From positions 116,448 through 180,447 of the forward strand of contig NZ_JROO01000018.1 in assembly GCF_000826685.1 (NCBI RefSeq): 64,000 bases of DNA, in the 5' to 3' direction. The notes beneath the pieces are model-generated. The model was given only the letters and a program-made list of their open reading frames with translations. It was not told where the DNA came from and did not search any database. A program made the translations under genes and the position numbers. Within the stretch, counting starts at the first letter, position 1. Every line of letters begins with the position of its first letter. This stretch comes from Streptomonospora alba (GTDB lineage Bacteria; Actinomycetota; Actinomycetes; Streptosporangiales; Streptosporangiaceae). Shown one piece after another: positions 9,117 through 18,257 of this stretch.

Positions 9117-9722
9117 CTACCGATTCTCACGATCGCGGATCACAGGCCCGGCGGGCTCCGGCAGGCTCCTCGGACCCGCGCCGAAGGCGTCCGCCGCGAG
9201 CTGGGCGAAGCCGGCCACCCCCGGAAGGCCGATCACCCAGCCGCACAGCGCCCAGCCCAGGTGGATGTGCTCCATGGCCCGGGCCAGAGCGGCCACGCCG
9301 CTCGCGCGCACCCCCGCGGCGCTCTCGTAGGTGGGCCGGCGCGGCCGACCGGGGTGCGTCTCGGCGGGCAGCAGGCGCAGCGCCACCGGCTCGCGGGCGG
9401 CGAGCCACCCGCCCAGTCCCGCGCACATGGAGCAGCTCTGGGCGAGGTACAGCGTGGCCGGCGTGCGGCCCGGCCAGGGGTGGGACCGGGGAAGCCATGC
9501 GCGCACGGCCGAGCGGTAGGCGAGCCAGCGCGTGCCGTGCGCGCGGCGGAGCTGCTCGCCTTCGTGCCACGCGGCCAGCCCCGCCGCGTAGGCGGCCGCG
9601 GCGACCGAGCCCAGCAGCAGCCGCGCGTCGGCGAACAGCGCGGCGCAGCCGAGGTAGCCGACCACGACGGAGAGCTGCATGGGGTTGCGCGAGCAGCGGG
9701 CCCCCGAGCAGCAACCGGGCAC
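9117..9722 (-). pseudogene. Isoprenylcysteine methyltransferase-like / DCC-like fusion, probably frameshifted
   Basis: The frame encodes CSRNPMQLSVVVGYLG and HGTRWLAYRSAVRAWLPR, the core and tail of a phospholipid/isoprenylcysteine methyltransferase-like membrane domain. A second domain starting LAQSCSMCAGLGGWLA resembles the DCC thiol-oxidoreductase family (DUF393), with a CxxC motif. The frame has only a weak GTG start at 9722. An excellent Shine-Dalgarno AAGGAGG stands before an ATG at 9801, but that ATG is in another frame and would run into low-complexity sequence. The simplest reading is a frameshift between about 9710 and 9735, plus loss of N-terminal membrane segments. A sequencing error or a real short protein from 9722 remain possible. 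Confidence 0.5.
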
Positions 9723-9835
9723 GCTCGGTCGTCCACGGGCCGGGCCGCTGCTCCTCAGGCGGCTCCGGGGGTGGTCCGTCGGGGTCGGCGTCTCCGGTCA
9801 TCCCGCCTCCTTCGGCTCGTCTATTCATCGCTCGT

Positions 9836-9853
9836 TTTAATCGAGTGATTAAA
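9836..9853. promoter_or_regulatory. TetR-type operator candidate
   Basis: TTTAATC-GAGT-GATTAAA is a perfect inverted repeat with 7-bp arms and a 4-bp spacer, strikingly AT-rich for this genome. It lies between the ATG at 9801 on the minus strand and the TetR start at 9929 on the plus strand, the usual place for an autoregulated divergent TetR operator. Confidence 0.6.
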
Positions 9854-9928
9854 CCGTATGCTGAAGGAGCCCGGTGGGGGAAGGGCCGACCGGAACCGGA
9901 CGTCGGACGGACGCGAACGAGGAGGACC

Positions 9929-10576
9929 GTGGCACGAGGCGGGGCGCACACACGCCGATCCAGCGAAGAGACCCGCGAACGGCTGGTCGCCGCGGCCGGC
10001 CGGGTGCTGAGGGACGAGGGCTACGCGGGCGCATCGGCGCGCACCATCGCGGGGGCCGCCGGGGTGAACTCGGCGCTCGTCTTCTACCACTTCGGCGGGG
10101 TCGACCAGCTCCTCTTCGCCGCCCTGGACCGCTCCTCCGCGGACCGGATGGCGATGTACAGGCCCCTGGCGGCCCGCGCCACGACCCTGGAGGAGCTGGT
10201 CGAGGCGGCGATCGAGATCTACCGCACCGACTTGCGGCACGGCTACATGGCCGAGTTCTCCGAGCTGGCGGCCGCCGCGGTCACCAAGCCGGAACTGCGC
10301 GCGGAGATCAACACACGCGCCGACCCCTGGATCGCGTTCGTCGAGGAGCACTGGGAGCGCGTCGTCGGCGGCTCCCCACTCGGGCGGCTGCTGCCCGCGC
10401 GTGAGGTCGCCCACGGCGCCATCACCTACTACCTCGGCGTCAACCTCTTCTCCGTGCTGGATGAGGACAGCAGCCGCACCGAGGCGGTCTTCGGGCTCGC
10501 CGGCCGGCTGGCCCCGCGGGCGCGGCTGCTGACCATGCGCCTGCCCCGCCGCTCCGCCCCCGCCGAGGATCCGTAG
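9929..10576 (+). CDS. TetR-family transcriptional regulator
   Basis: A 215-residue regulator. The HTH runs TRERLVAAAGRVLRDEGYAG, then SARTIAGAAGVNSALVFYHFGG, where FYHFGGVDQLLFAAL closes the DNA-binding domain. The C-terminal part carries VEAAIEIYRTDLRHGYMAEF and ITYYLGVNLFSVLDED. The frame is open far upstream, but GTG 9929 has GAGGAGGA a few bases before it and gives a normal family length. The divergent neighbour is the damaged methyltransferase/DCC gene, and a perfect AT-rich inverted repeat stands in the shared region; control of both is inferred. Confidence 0.9.
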   Translation: MARGGAHTRRSSEETRERLVAAAGRVLRDEGYAGASARTIAGAAGVNSALVFYHFGGVDQLLFAALDRSSADRMAMYRPLAARATTLEELVEAAIEIYRTDLRHGYMAEFSELAAAAVTKPELRAEINTRADPWIAFVEEHWERVVGGSPLGRLLPAREVAHGAITYYLGVNLFSVLDEDSSRTEAVFGLAGRLAPRARLLTMRLPRRSAPAEDP

Positions 10577-10665
10577 CGCCGGGCGGGGCGGAGCGGAACT
10601 CCGCGAACGCGCCGGCACTGCACACGAGGGCCCCAGCGGCTCTCGGCCACCGAGAGGACGGCCCT

Positions 10666-11184
10666 GTGTTCACCATGCGCCCCGCCACCGGCGGCGACCC
10701 CGACGCCGTCGCGGCGATGATCCACGCGCGCTGCGACTGGATGGAGGAACGCGGCCTCCCGTCGTGGCGGGAGAACGTCGGGGATCTGGCCGGGCAGGCC
10801 GCGAGCGGCGCCATGTGGGTTCTCCAAGCCGGCGGGCGCATCGCCGGGTGCACCACGGTCCTGCCCCAGGCGCCGCCTGGGGACTGGACACCGGAGGAGA
10901 CGGCCGCCCCCTCCCTGTACCTGTTCACGACGGTGACCGACCCCGCCTACCGCCGGCACAGGCCCGGAACGCTCATCACAGCGTGGGCGGTCGACCATAC
11001 GGCACGGCACGGCCGAGCCTGGGTCAGGCTCGGCTGCTTCTCCCCCGATCTCGCGCGCTACTACGAACGGCAGGGATTCACGCTGGTACGCAAGCGGCAG
11101 CGCGAGGGGGTCCCCCTGTACCTGCTCGCCCGCCGAGCGGAACGCCTCGACCTCGACGCGCTCGGGCTGAGCGGCGGCACGTAG
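10666..11184 (+). CDS. GNAT-family N-acetyltransferase
   Basis: A 172-residue acetyltransferase: MRPATGGDPDAVAAMIHAR is the first strand and helix, LYLFTTVTDPAYRRHRPGTLI includes a degraded acetyl-CoA loop (usual R/Q-x-x-G-x-G/A), and YYERQGFTLVRKRQRE is the typical C-terminal motif. The GTG at 10666 is preferred over the ATG at 10675 because GAGAGGA lies 8 nt before it. The substrate is unknown. It follows the TetR gene by 89 bases on the same strand and may be co-transcribed. Confidence 0.85.
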   Translation: MFTMRPATGGDPDAVAAMIHARCDWMEERGLPSWRENVGDLAGQAASGAMWVLQAGGRIAGCTTVLPQAPPGDWTPEETAAPSLYLFTTVTDPAYRRHRPGTLITAWAVDHTARHGRAWVRLGCFSPDLARYYERQGFTLVRKRQREGVPLYLLARRAERLDLDALGLSGGT

Positions 11185-11200
11185 GGCCGGAGCCCGGCCC
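11184..11200 (+). terminator. Short GC hairpin after the GNAT gene
   Basis: GGGCCGG and CCGGCCC (7 bp) enclose a 3-nt loop. The stem starts on the last base of the stop codon. No T-run follows, as is usual in this GC range. Confidence 0.4.
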
Positions 11201-11431
11201 CGCCTCGCTCACCCCGCATCGCTCGGCATACACACCCGTCGAGCGTCGGCACGCCCTCCGGCGCCCATCCGGGAGCGACCGGTGAAACACGGGAACACCG
11301 CCCCGCCCACCGGCCCTGCACGCGTCGGCAGGACATGGGCACCCGGGTATGCGCTTCGTACCGGATGGACCGCCCGAGCGGGCCGACCGCGGTGGTGCGG
11401 CCGGCCCGGCGCGCGTTCGGCTGCTGCGGGA

Positions 11432-13012
11432 TCAGGTCGCGTCGTCGGGCAGGGGCTCGATCGACTGGCGGTGCCGGAACACGTTGTGCGGGTCCCAGCG
11501 CGTCTTGACCTTGCGCAACCCGGGATAGGCGTCCTTGTAGTACAGCTGCGCCCACGTCTGTTCGGAGTAGTTCCAGTCGTCGTCGGCGAGATCGGCATCA
11601 GGATAGTTGATGTAACAGCCGTCGGTTACGGCGTCGTCGCCGCCGATCTCGGGCACCCCGTTCGTCTCGGCGAAGGTCGCGGCGTAGGTGTCGCGGATCC
11701 ACCTGATGTGGGTGGACTCTTCGGGATCACCCGTGGTCCAGTACACCTGGTACTGCATCTTCAGGATCGAGTCGCGCTGCGCGACGGCGGTGGCCGCGGG
11801 CGCGACCTGGTTGATCCGGCCGCCGTAGCTGTCGATCTGGATCACCGCACGGGGGTTGTGGTACTCGTCGTAGTCGCCGCCGTTGCCCAGGCAGGCCCAC
11901 ATCGCGTCGATCTGCTCGTCGTTGAAGGGCTTGCGGATGCAGGCCGACTTGTACTTTCCGCGGCTGTTCTCACCCGACGAGTTCAGCGCCTGAGTCGCGG
12001 TGAGCCAGGGCATGACCCGCGGCGCTTTCGCCCCCTTGACGGCCGGGTGGTCGCCGGTGCCGCTCTTCTGCTCCTTCGACTCGGGCGTGATCGCACCGTC
12101 GACCGCCCTCAGGAACTCGTCCATGGCGAGCTTTCCGGGGTCGTTGTGGTCGGGGCTCTCGCAGTCGACCTGGGCGGTGAGCAGGATCTCGCCGTTGCTG
12201 CGGTGGTTGAGCTTGAGCAGAGCGAAGAGCCGACCGCTGTGCGTCGCGGGGTCCTGGTTGTCCCGAAAGTACTCGCCGTAGGCCTTGAGCAGCTTGCGGA
12301 ACTCGGTCTGGTTGAAGTCCGCCCACTTCCAGGCGCGGCCGCACAGCCGCACGAACGTGGGAGGGTGGGGCAGATCGCGGAACCACAGCTTGGTGAGGAT
12401 CCCGAAGTTTCCGCCGCCTCCCCCGGTGTGGGCCCACAGCAGCTTGCGGTGGTCCTCGTCCTTGTCGTCGGCGGTCGCCCGGATGCGCCGGGCCATCCGG
12501 TCGCGGTCGGCCACCACGACCTCGACGCCGTAGAGGTAGTCCACGGTGAGCCCGTGCTGCCGAGACAGCAGGCCGAACCCGCCGCCGGGCACGTGCCCGC
12601 CGATCCCGACCGAGTAGCAGGAACCGCCGGGCAGGGTCACCCCCGCGGTGGGATAGAGGTGGCTGTAGACGTGCCAGTTGGTGGCCCCGGCCTCCACGCA
12701 GTAGGCCTCGACGTCGCCGTCCCAGTACACCTCGTGCATCGGGCTGGTATCGAAGATCACCCGGACGTCGTCGCCGCACACGAAGTCCTCGTAGCAGTGC
12801 CCGCCGGAGCGGACCGTGATGCGGCCGGACTCGTCCTTGCGCTCGTCCAGCGCCCGCTGGAGCGCCTTCACCGCGTCGTCGGAGGAATACACCATCCGCA
12901 CGTAGTCGGGCCTGGCGATCCACCGCTGGTTGAAGCCGCGGCTCAGGGCCGGATACCGGGGGTCGTCGGGGCGGATCGTCTCGCTGGACAGTTCGGGGGT
13001 CGCGCCATCCAT
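11432..13012 (-). CDS. FAD-linked oxidase with berberine-bridge C-terminus
   Basis: A 526-residue flavoprotein of the VAO/PCMH family. The FAD-binding domain has RSGGH with His72 and PGGSCYSVG with Cys132, the two residues that carry bicovalently bound FAD in glucooligosaccharide-oxidase-like enzymes. GGHVPGGGFG follows. The C-terminal WAQLYYKDAYPGLRKVKTRWDPHNVF is the berberine-bridge (BBE) motif. Such enzymes oxidise sugars or secondary metabolites with O2. No Tat or Sec signal is seen from ATG 13012, which has AGGTGA at 8 nt. There is no cluster partner, so the substrate is open. The protein is richer in Lys and Asp than its neighbours. Confidence 0.88.
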   Translation of the reverse strand: MDGATPELSSETIRPDDPRYPALSRGFNQRWIARPDYVRMVYSSDDAVKALQRALDERKDESGRITVRSGGHCYEDFVCGDDVRVIFDTSPMHEVYWDGDVEAYCVEAGATNWHVYSHLYPTAGVTLPGGSCYSVGIGGHVPGGGFGLLSRQHGLTVDYLYGVEVVVADRDRMARRIRATADDKDEDHRKLLWAHTGGGGGNFGILTKLWFRDLPHPPTFVRLCGRAWKWADFNQTEFRKLLKAYGEYFRDNQDPATHSGRLFALLKLNHRSNGEILLTAQVDCESPDHNDPGKLAMDEFLRAVDGAITPESKEQKSGTGDHPAVKGAKAPRVMPWLTATQALNSSGENSRGKYKSACIRKPFNDEQIDAMWACLGNGGDYDEYHNPRAVIQIDSYGGRINQVAPAATAVAQRDSILKMQYQVYWTTGDPEESTHIRWIRDTYAATFAETNGVPEIGGDDAVTDGCYINYPDADLADDDWNYSEQTWAQLYYKDAYPGLRKVKTRWDPHNVFRHRQSIEPLPDDAT

Positions 13013-13511
13013 TTCCGTGTCACCTAACGTGAGGAGAAAACCACCCTGCGGATATACCCCCTCGCGACCAGCGGAAAATCCGGGATCACGCTCACACTGT
13101 AAGAGGTCCGGAAAGCGGATGACCGCAACCGGGGCCCCGGAACGGCACCCGTCGGCGGTACCGCCCGGGTGCGCCATTCCGCGCCGATGCCGGCACCGGC
13201 CGTCCCCGGTCGGTGCGCCTTCAGCGACCGCGATCACGATCGCCCGTAACCCCGCCCCGTCCCGCGAGCACGGGACCGAAGCGCCCGGCGCTGTTCCGCA
13301 GCCCAGGCCGGAGCACCCGGCCCGCACACGGCTCGCGCTGACGGCCCCGGACGGGGCCCTCCCGGAGCGGGACCGGTCGGCGGCCGTGCTCGGCCGCCCC
13401 GAAACGCGAAGCGGCGCCGCGCCCGTCCCGGCGCGGGACGGGACGGGACGGGCGCGGCGCCGTAGTCCGGGTGCTGCGTGCTCGCTTCGCACAGTCGGGA
13501 CCGCCGAAACG
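13013..13511. other. Long intergenic region
   Basis: This 499-base gap holds the promoter of the flavin oxidase at its left edge and a strong hairpin at its right (13412-13462). No open frame in it resembles a protein family. Confidence 0.5.
13412..13462 (-). terminator. 18-bp perfect hairpin downstream of the acyl-CoA dehydrogenase
   Basis: Arms 13412-13429 and 13445-13462 are exact reverse complements of 18 nt around a 15-nt loop. It starts 50 bases beyond the dehydrogenase stop on the minus strand. The stem is almost pure G+C and has no T-run. Confidence 0.7.
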
Positions 13512-14750
13512 TCACCGCACCGGCAGGCCGGTGACCGCGCGGCCGATGATCAGGCGCTGGATCTCGCTGGCGCCCTCGAAGATGGTGAAGATGGTGGCGT
13601 CGCGGTGCCAGCGCTCGACGGGGTACTCGCGGGTGTAGCCGTTGCCGCCGAGGATGCGGATGGCGTTCTGGGTGACCCAGGTGGCGGTCTCGCTGGCGTA
13701 GAGCTTGCTCATCGAACCCTCGGCCTGGGCGAACTCCTTGTCGTTGCGCGCCATCCAGGCGGCGCGCCACACCAGCAGCCGGGCGGCGTCGATGCGGGTG
13801 GCCATGTCGGCCAGCGTGAAGGCCACGGACTGGTTCTCGGCCAGGGGCTTGCCGAACTGCTCGCGCTGGACGGCGTAGTCGCGGGCGTACTCGTAGGCGG
13901 CGCGGGCGCAGCCGACGGCCATGGCGCCGACGCTGGGGCGCGAGGCCTCGAAGGTCTTCATCGCGGCCTGGCCCTTGGACTTGCGGCCCTCGCGGGCGCG
14001 GGCCAGCCGCTCGTCGAGGCGCTCCTTGCCGCCCAGCAGGCACCTGCCGGGCACGCGCACGTCGTCGAGGACGACCTCGGCGGTGTGGGAGGCGCGGATG
14101 CCGTGCTTGGAGAACTTCTGGCCCTGGGAGAGCCCGGGGGTGCCGGGCGGGACGACGAAGGTGGCCTGGCCGCGCGAGCCCAGTTCGGGCTCGACGGAGG
14201 CCACGACCACGTGGACGTCGGCGATGCCGCCGTTGGTGGCCCAGGTCTTGGTGCCGTTGAGCACCCACTCGTCCTTGGCCTCGTCGTAGACCGCGCGGGT
14301 GCGGATGGCGCTGACGTCGCTGCCGGCGTCGGGCTCGGAGGAGCAGAAGGCGCCGAGCTTGATGTCGTCGGGACTGCCGAACATCTGCGGCGTCCACTCG
14401 AAGAGCTGCTCCTGGGTGCCGTTGCCGGCCACGGCCACCGCGGCCAGGGCGGTGCCCGTGATGGACAGCGCGATCCCGGGGTCGCCCCAGTAGAGCTCCT
14501 CGAAGGCGACGGGGATGCCCACGCCGCTGGGCTCAAGCCACTGGTTGGCGAAGAAGTCCAGCGAGTACAGCCCGATCTTGGAGGCCTCCTGCAGGATCGG
14601 CCAGGGCGTCTCCTCGCGCTCGTCCCACTCGGCCGCGGCCGGGCGGATGAAGTCGCGGGCGAACCCGTGCGCCCAGTCGCGAACGTCGCGGATGTCCTCG
14701 TCGAGTTCGAGGCTGAACCCGGAGGCGGGGGTGTCGGCGGTCTCGCTCAT
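13512..14750 (-). CDS. Acyl-CoA dehydrogenase
   Basis: A 412-residue FAD-dependent enzyme that introduces the alpha-beta double bond in acyl-CoA. N-terminal helices are followed by the substrate/FAD motif [19 protein letters not shown] and by TKTWATNGG. The C-terminal part has [37 protein letters not shown] and the catalytic base in [11 protein letters not shown] (Glu392, the position used by medium-chain dehydrogenases). ATG 14750 has AGGAC about 9 nt before it. A perfect 19-bp inverted repeat lies about 110 bases upstream. It is next to ramB/aceA, so a role in fatty-acid use feeding the glyoxylate shunt fits. Confidence 0.93.
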   Translation of the reverse strand: MSETADTPASGFSLELDEDIRDVRDWAHGFARDFIRPAAAEWDEREETPWPILQEASKIGLYSLDFFANQWLEPSGVGIPVAFEELYWGDPGIALSITGTALAAVAVAGNGTQEQLFEWTPQMFGSPDDIKLGAFCSSEPDAGSDVSAIRTRAVYDEAKDEWVLNGTKTWATNGGIADVHVVVASVEPELGSRGQATFVVPPGTPGLSQGQKFSKHGIRASHTAEVVLDDVRVPGRCLLGGKERLDERLARAREGRKSKGQAAMKTFEASRPSVGAMAVGCARAAYEYARDYAVQREQFGKPLAENQSVAFTLADMATRIDAARLLVWRAAWMARNDKEFAQAEGSMSKLYASETATWVTQNAIRILGGNGYTREYPVERWHRDATIFTIFEGASEIQRLIIGRAVTGLPVR

Positions 14751-14861
14751 CTGCACTCGTCCTAACTCGTCCTTCGGCGGGCGGCCTGGGCCGCGCGGGG
14801 CCGCAGCGGGAGGGAAGCGGCTGGTCGGATCGGGGCCCGGCACCGGCGGTCGTCCCCGCAG

Positions 14862-14880
14862 GTGTTACCAACGGTAACAC
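14862..14880. promoter_or_regulatory. Perfect 19-bp inverted repeat, TetR-like operator
   Basis: GTGTTACC-AAC-GGTAACAC has 8-bp perfect arms. It is upstream of the acyl-CoA dehydrogenase on the minus strand and has the shape of TetR/FadR-type fatty-acid operators. I did not find the motif again in the window. Confidence 0.6.
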
Positions 14881-14994
14881 GAGGGTTCGAAGGCGGGAAA
14901 GCACGCTCCCCCGCACCGCCCTTCACCGGCTGCGCGCCCCGGGGTGCCGGGCCGCGGCGGTCACCGCGGCACGACCGCGCCCGGACACGACGCG

Positions 14995-15023
14995 GCCCCG
15001 GACCCGCAGGGCGGGTCCGGGGC
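14995..15023 (-). terminator. Terminator hairpin of ramB
   Basis: GCCCCGGACCCGC (14995-15007) and its exact complement at 15011-15023 leave a 3-nt loop. It starts 30 bases after the ramB stop on the minus strand. Confidence 0.65.
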
Positions 15024-15052
15024 GCGGCGGCGTACATCGGCGCGGCCGGGGG

Positions 15053-16522
15053 CTACTCCTCGGCGTGGTGCTCCAGGAAGGTGTAGACGTCGGTCTCGTC
15101 CACTCCGGGGAAGGTGCCCGACGGCAGCGCCGAGAGCACGTGGGAGTGGGCGCGCGCCGACGGCCAGACCTGGCCCTCCCAGCGCGCCGCCAGGTCCGCC
15201 GGCGGGCGCACACAGCATTCGCCGGTGGGGCAGTCGGACTGGGTGCGGTTGGTGGTCTCGCGCCCGCGGAACCAGCGCGACTCCTTGTAGGGCACGCCCA
15301 GCGTGATGGCGAAGTTCTTCTCGCGGCTGGGGTCGACGTGGGCCACGCAGAAGTGGGTGCCGTTGGGCTTGTCGGTGTACTGGTAGTAGATCGAGTACCG
15401 GTCGGGCGAGGCGAAGACCTGGCGGCCCGACCAGTAGCGGCACATCCGCTGGCCCTCGATCGCGCCGGTGTCGTCGGTGGGGAAGATCAGCCCGTCGTTC
15501 TCGTAGGCCTTGTAGATGATCCCGGTCTCGTCGTTGCGGATGAAGTGGCAGACGAGGCCCAGGTGGCGGTTGGCCAGGTTGGTGAACCGGTGCGCCGCCA
15601 TCTCGTAGGAGACCGAGAACACGTCGCGCAGGTCCTCCACCGACAGGTCGTGCGCCTTCTTGGCCTCCTGGAGGTAGGGCACCGCGCTGGACTCGGGGAT
15701 GAGCACGGCGGCCGCGAAGTAGTTGGCCTCCACCCGCTGGCGCAGGAAGTCGGCGAAGTCGCGCGGCTGGCCGTGGCCGAGAACGAAGTTGCCCAGGGTC
15801 TGCAGCAGGATCGTGCGCGGGCTGTGCATGCCCAGCGACTCCCGCTTGAGGTAGAGGCGCCGGTTGCGGGTGTCGGTGATCGAGCGCACCGAGCGCGGCA
15901 GGTCCTGCACGTAGCGCAGGGTGAAGCCGTGGTGGGTCACCATCGACAGGATCTGGCCCTGGGAGAGCGCGCCGCTGCTGTAGCCCACCGCGTCCAGGGT
16001 CTCCTGGGCGACCTTCTCGATGTGCTCGAAGTAGTTGCCGCGCTCGCGCATCTGCCGGCGCAGGTCGGCGTTGGCCCGCCGCGCCTCCTCGGGGGTGGCG
16101 GTGGGCTTGACGCTGCGCCGCTTGAGCTCGTCGTAGAGGCCGACGATGTGCTCGAGCACGTCGTTGGGCACGCGCTTGCCGACCTTGAGGTGGGGCAGGT
16201 TCAGCGACTGGTAGACGGGGTCGCGCTGGGCCTCCTCCACCGCGATCTCCAGCTGCGCGCGCCGGCTCGGGGGCTGGCGCGAGAGCAGTTCCTCGACCGA
16301 GACGCCCAGTGTCTGGGAGAGCGCGGTCAGCAGGGAGAGCTTGGGCTCGCGCTTGCCGTTCTCCAGCAGCGACAGCTGCGAGGGCGCGCGGCCGACGCGT
16401 TCGCCCAGGTCGGAGAGGGTAAAGCCGCGTGTGCGGCGCAGGTGCCGCAGTCTCTGACCAAAGGTGACGAGATCCAGGTCACCTGGCAAAGACGGTATTT
16501 CTTCAGTCCCGAAGTACGCCAT
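15053..16522 (-). CDS. ramB: RamB-type XRE/IrrE regulator of acetate metabolism
   Basis: A 489-residue regulator. Residues ~20-80 form an XRE helix-turn-helix (FGQRLRHLRRTRGFTLSD, then RAPSQLSLLENGKREPKLS). The middle holds an IrrE/ImmA-like peptidase fold region (LGNFVLGHGQPRDFADFLRQ, VEANYFAAAVLIPESSAV, YEMAAHRFTNLANRHLGL), followed by the DUF2083/ScfR part with a Cys-containing CRYWSGRQVF and the CPTGECCV tail. The family includes corynebacterial and mycobacterial RamB, which controls aceA, aceB and pta-ack with acetate. The HExxH protease motif is not intact. It is divergent from aceA, as in Mycobacterium. No clear Shine-Dalgarno precedes the ATG, so it may be leaderless. Confidence 0.92.
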   Translation of the reverse strand: MAYFGTEEIPSLPGDLDLVTFGQRLRHLRRTRGFTLSDLGERVGRAPSQLSLLENGKREPKLSLLTALSQTLGVSVEELLSRQPPSRRAQLEIAVEEAQRDPVYQSLNLPHLKVGKRVPNDVLEHIVGLYDELKRRSVKPTATPEEARRANADLRRQMRERGNYFEHIEKVAQETLDAVGYSSGALSQGQILSMVTHHGFTLRYVQDLPRSVRSITDTRNRRLYLKRESLGMHSPRTILLQTLGNFVLGHGQPRDFADFLRQRVEANYFAAAVLIPESSAVPYLQEAKKAHDLSVEDLRDVFSVSYEMAAHRFTNLANRHLGLVCHFIRNDETGIIYKAYENDGLIFPTDDTGAIEGQRMCRYWSGRQVFASPDRYSIYYQYTDKPNGTHFCVAHVDPSREKNFAITLGVPYKESRWFRGRETTNRTQSDCPTGECCVRPPADLAARWEGQVWPSARAHSHVLSALPSGTFPGVDETDVYTFLEHHAEE

Positions 16523-16538
16523 GCGTTCATGGTAGGGA

Positions 16539-16554
16539 AAGATCTCCAGATCTT
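16539..16554. promoter_or_regulatory. Inverted repeat in the ramB-aceA intergenic region
   Basis: AAGATCT-CC-AGATCTT has 7-bp perfect arms and lies 17 bases upstream of ramB. It is a second candidate regulator site beside the RamB box. Confidence 0.4.
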
Positions 16555-16580
16555 CACCCCGATTGGGGTCGAAAAACCCT

Positions 16581-16593
16581 GGAACTTTGCAGA
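16581..16593 (+). promoter_or_regulatory. RamB-like box
   Basis: GGAACTTTGCAGA closely matches the 13-bp RamB motif known from Corynebacterium (A/G-rich start, AACTTTGCA core, then AA). It lies between divergent ramB and aceA, 111 bases before the aceA start. A weaker CTTTGC core on the minus strand (16486-16491) falls inside the first codons of ramB. Confidence 0.65.
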
Positions 16594-16703
16594 AGAATCG
16601 TAGTTACCGGCGGGGAACATAGCCGCGACAGGCTTCCGAGCCTGTCAGGCCCCGCTCCGACCGGCACGACTTCCAGGGGAAACACGTAAGGCGGTGACAG
16701 ACC

Positions 16704-18002
<1,299 letters not shown>

Positions 18003-18020
18003 TACTGGCTCCTCGTCCCC

Positions 18021-18072
18021 CGACGGACGGCCCGCCCCGCTTTCGTGGCTGGGGCGCGGCGGGCCGCCGTCG
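18021..18072 (+). terminator. First hairpin after aceA
   Basis: CGACGG...CCGCC on the left (18021-18040) pairs with GGCGGGCCGCCGTCG on the right (to 18072), with a few bulges and a TTTCGTGGCT loop. It begins 18 bases after the aceA stop. Confidence 0.5.
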
Positions 18073-18075
18073 CCT

Positions 18076-18116
18076 CCGCCGGCCCCGCGGAACCGTGTCA
18101 CCCGCGGGGCCGGCGG
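18076..18116 (+). terminator. 15-bp perfect terminator hairpin after aceA
   Basis: CCGCCGGCCCCGCGG (18076-18090) and its exact complement (18102-18116) enclose an 11-nt loop. A pyrimidine stretch CTTCTCTCC follows. Confidence 0.75.
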
Positions 18117-18124
18117 CTTCTCTC

Positions 18125-18165
18125 CGGCCGGTCCCGGCGCCTCGCGCACGCTCCGGGACCGGCCG
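18125..18165 (+). terminator. Third tandem hairpin after aceA
   Basis: CGGCCGGTCCCGG (18125-18137) and its exact complement (18153-18165) give a 13-bp stem with a 15-nt loop, followed by TTCTCG. It insulates the CPBP gene from aceA. Confidence 0.6.
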
Positions 18166-18257
18166 TTCTCGTGTGTGCGTGCTTCCGTTCGGATGCGCGG
18201 GCCTGCGCCGCGGCCTGGGTGCGGGCGTGTGCACCCCGCCGTGCGATCATCGGGGCC

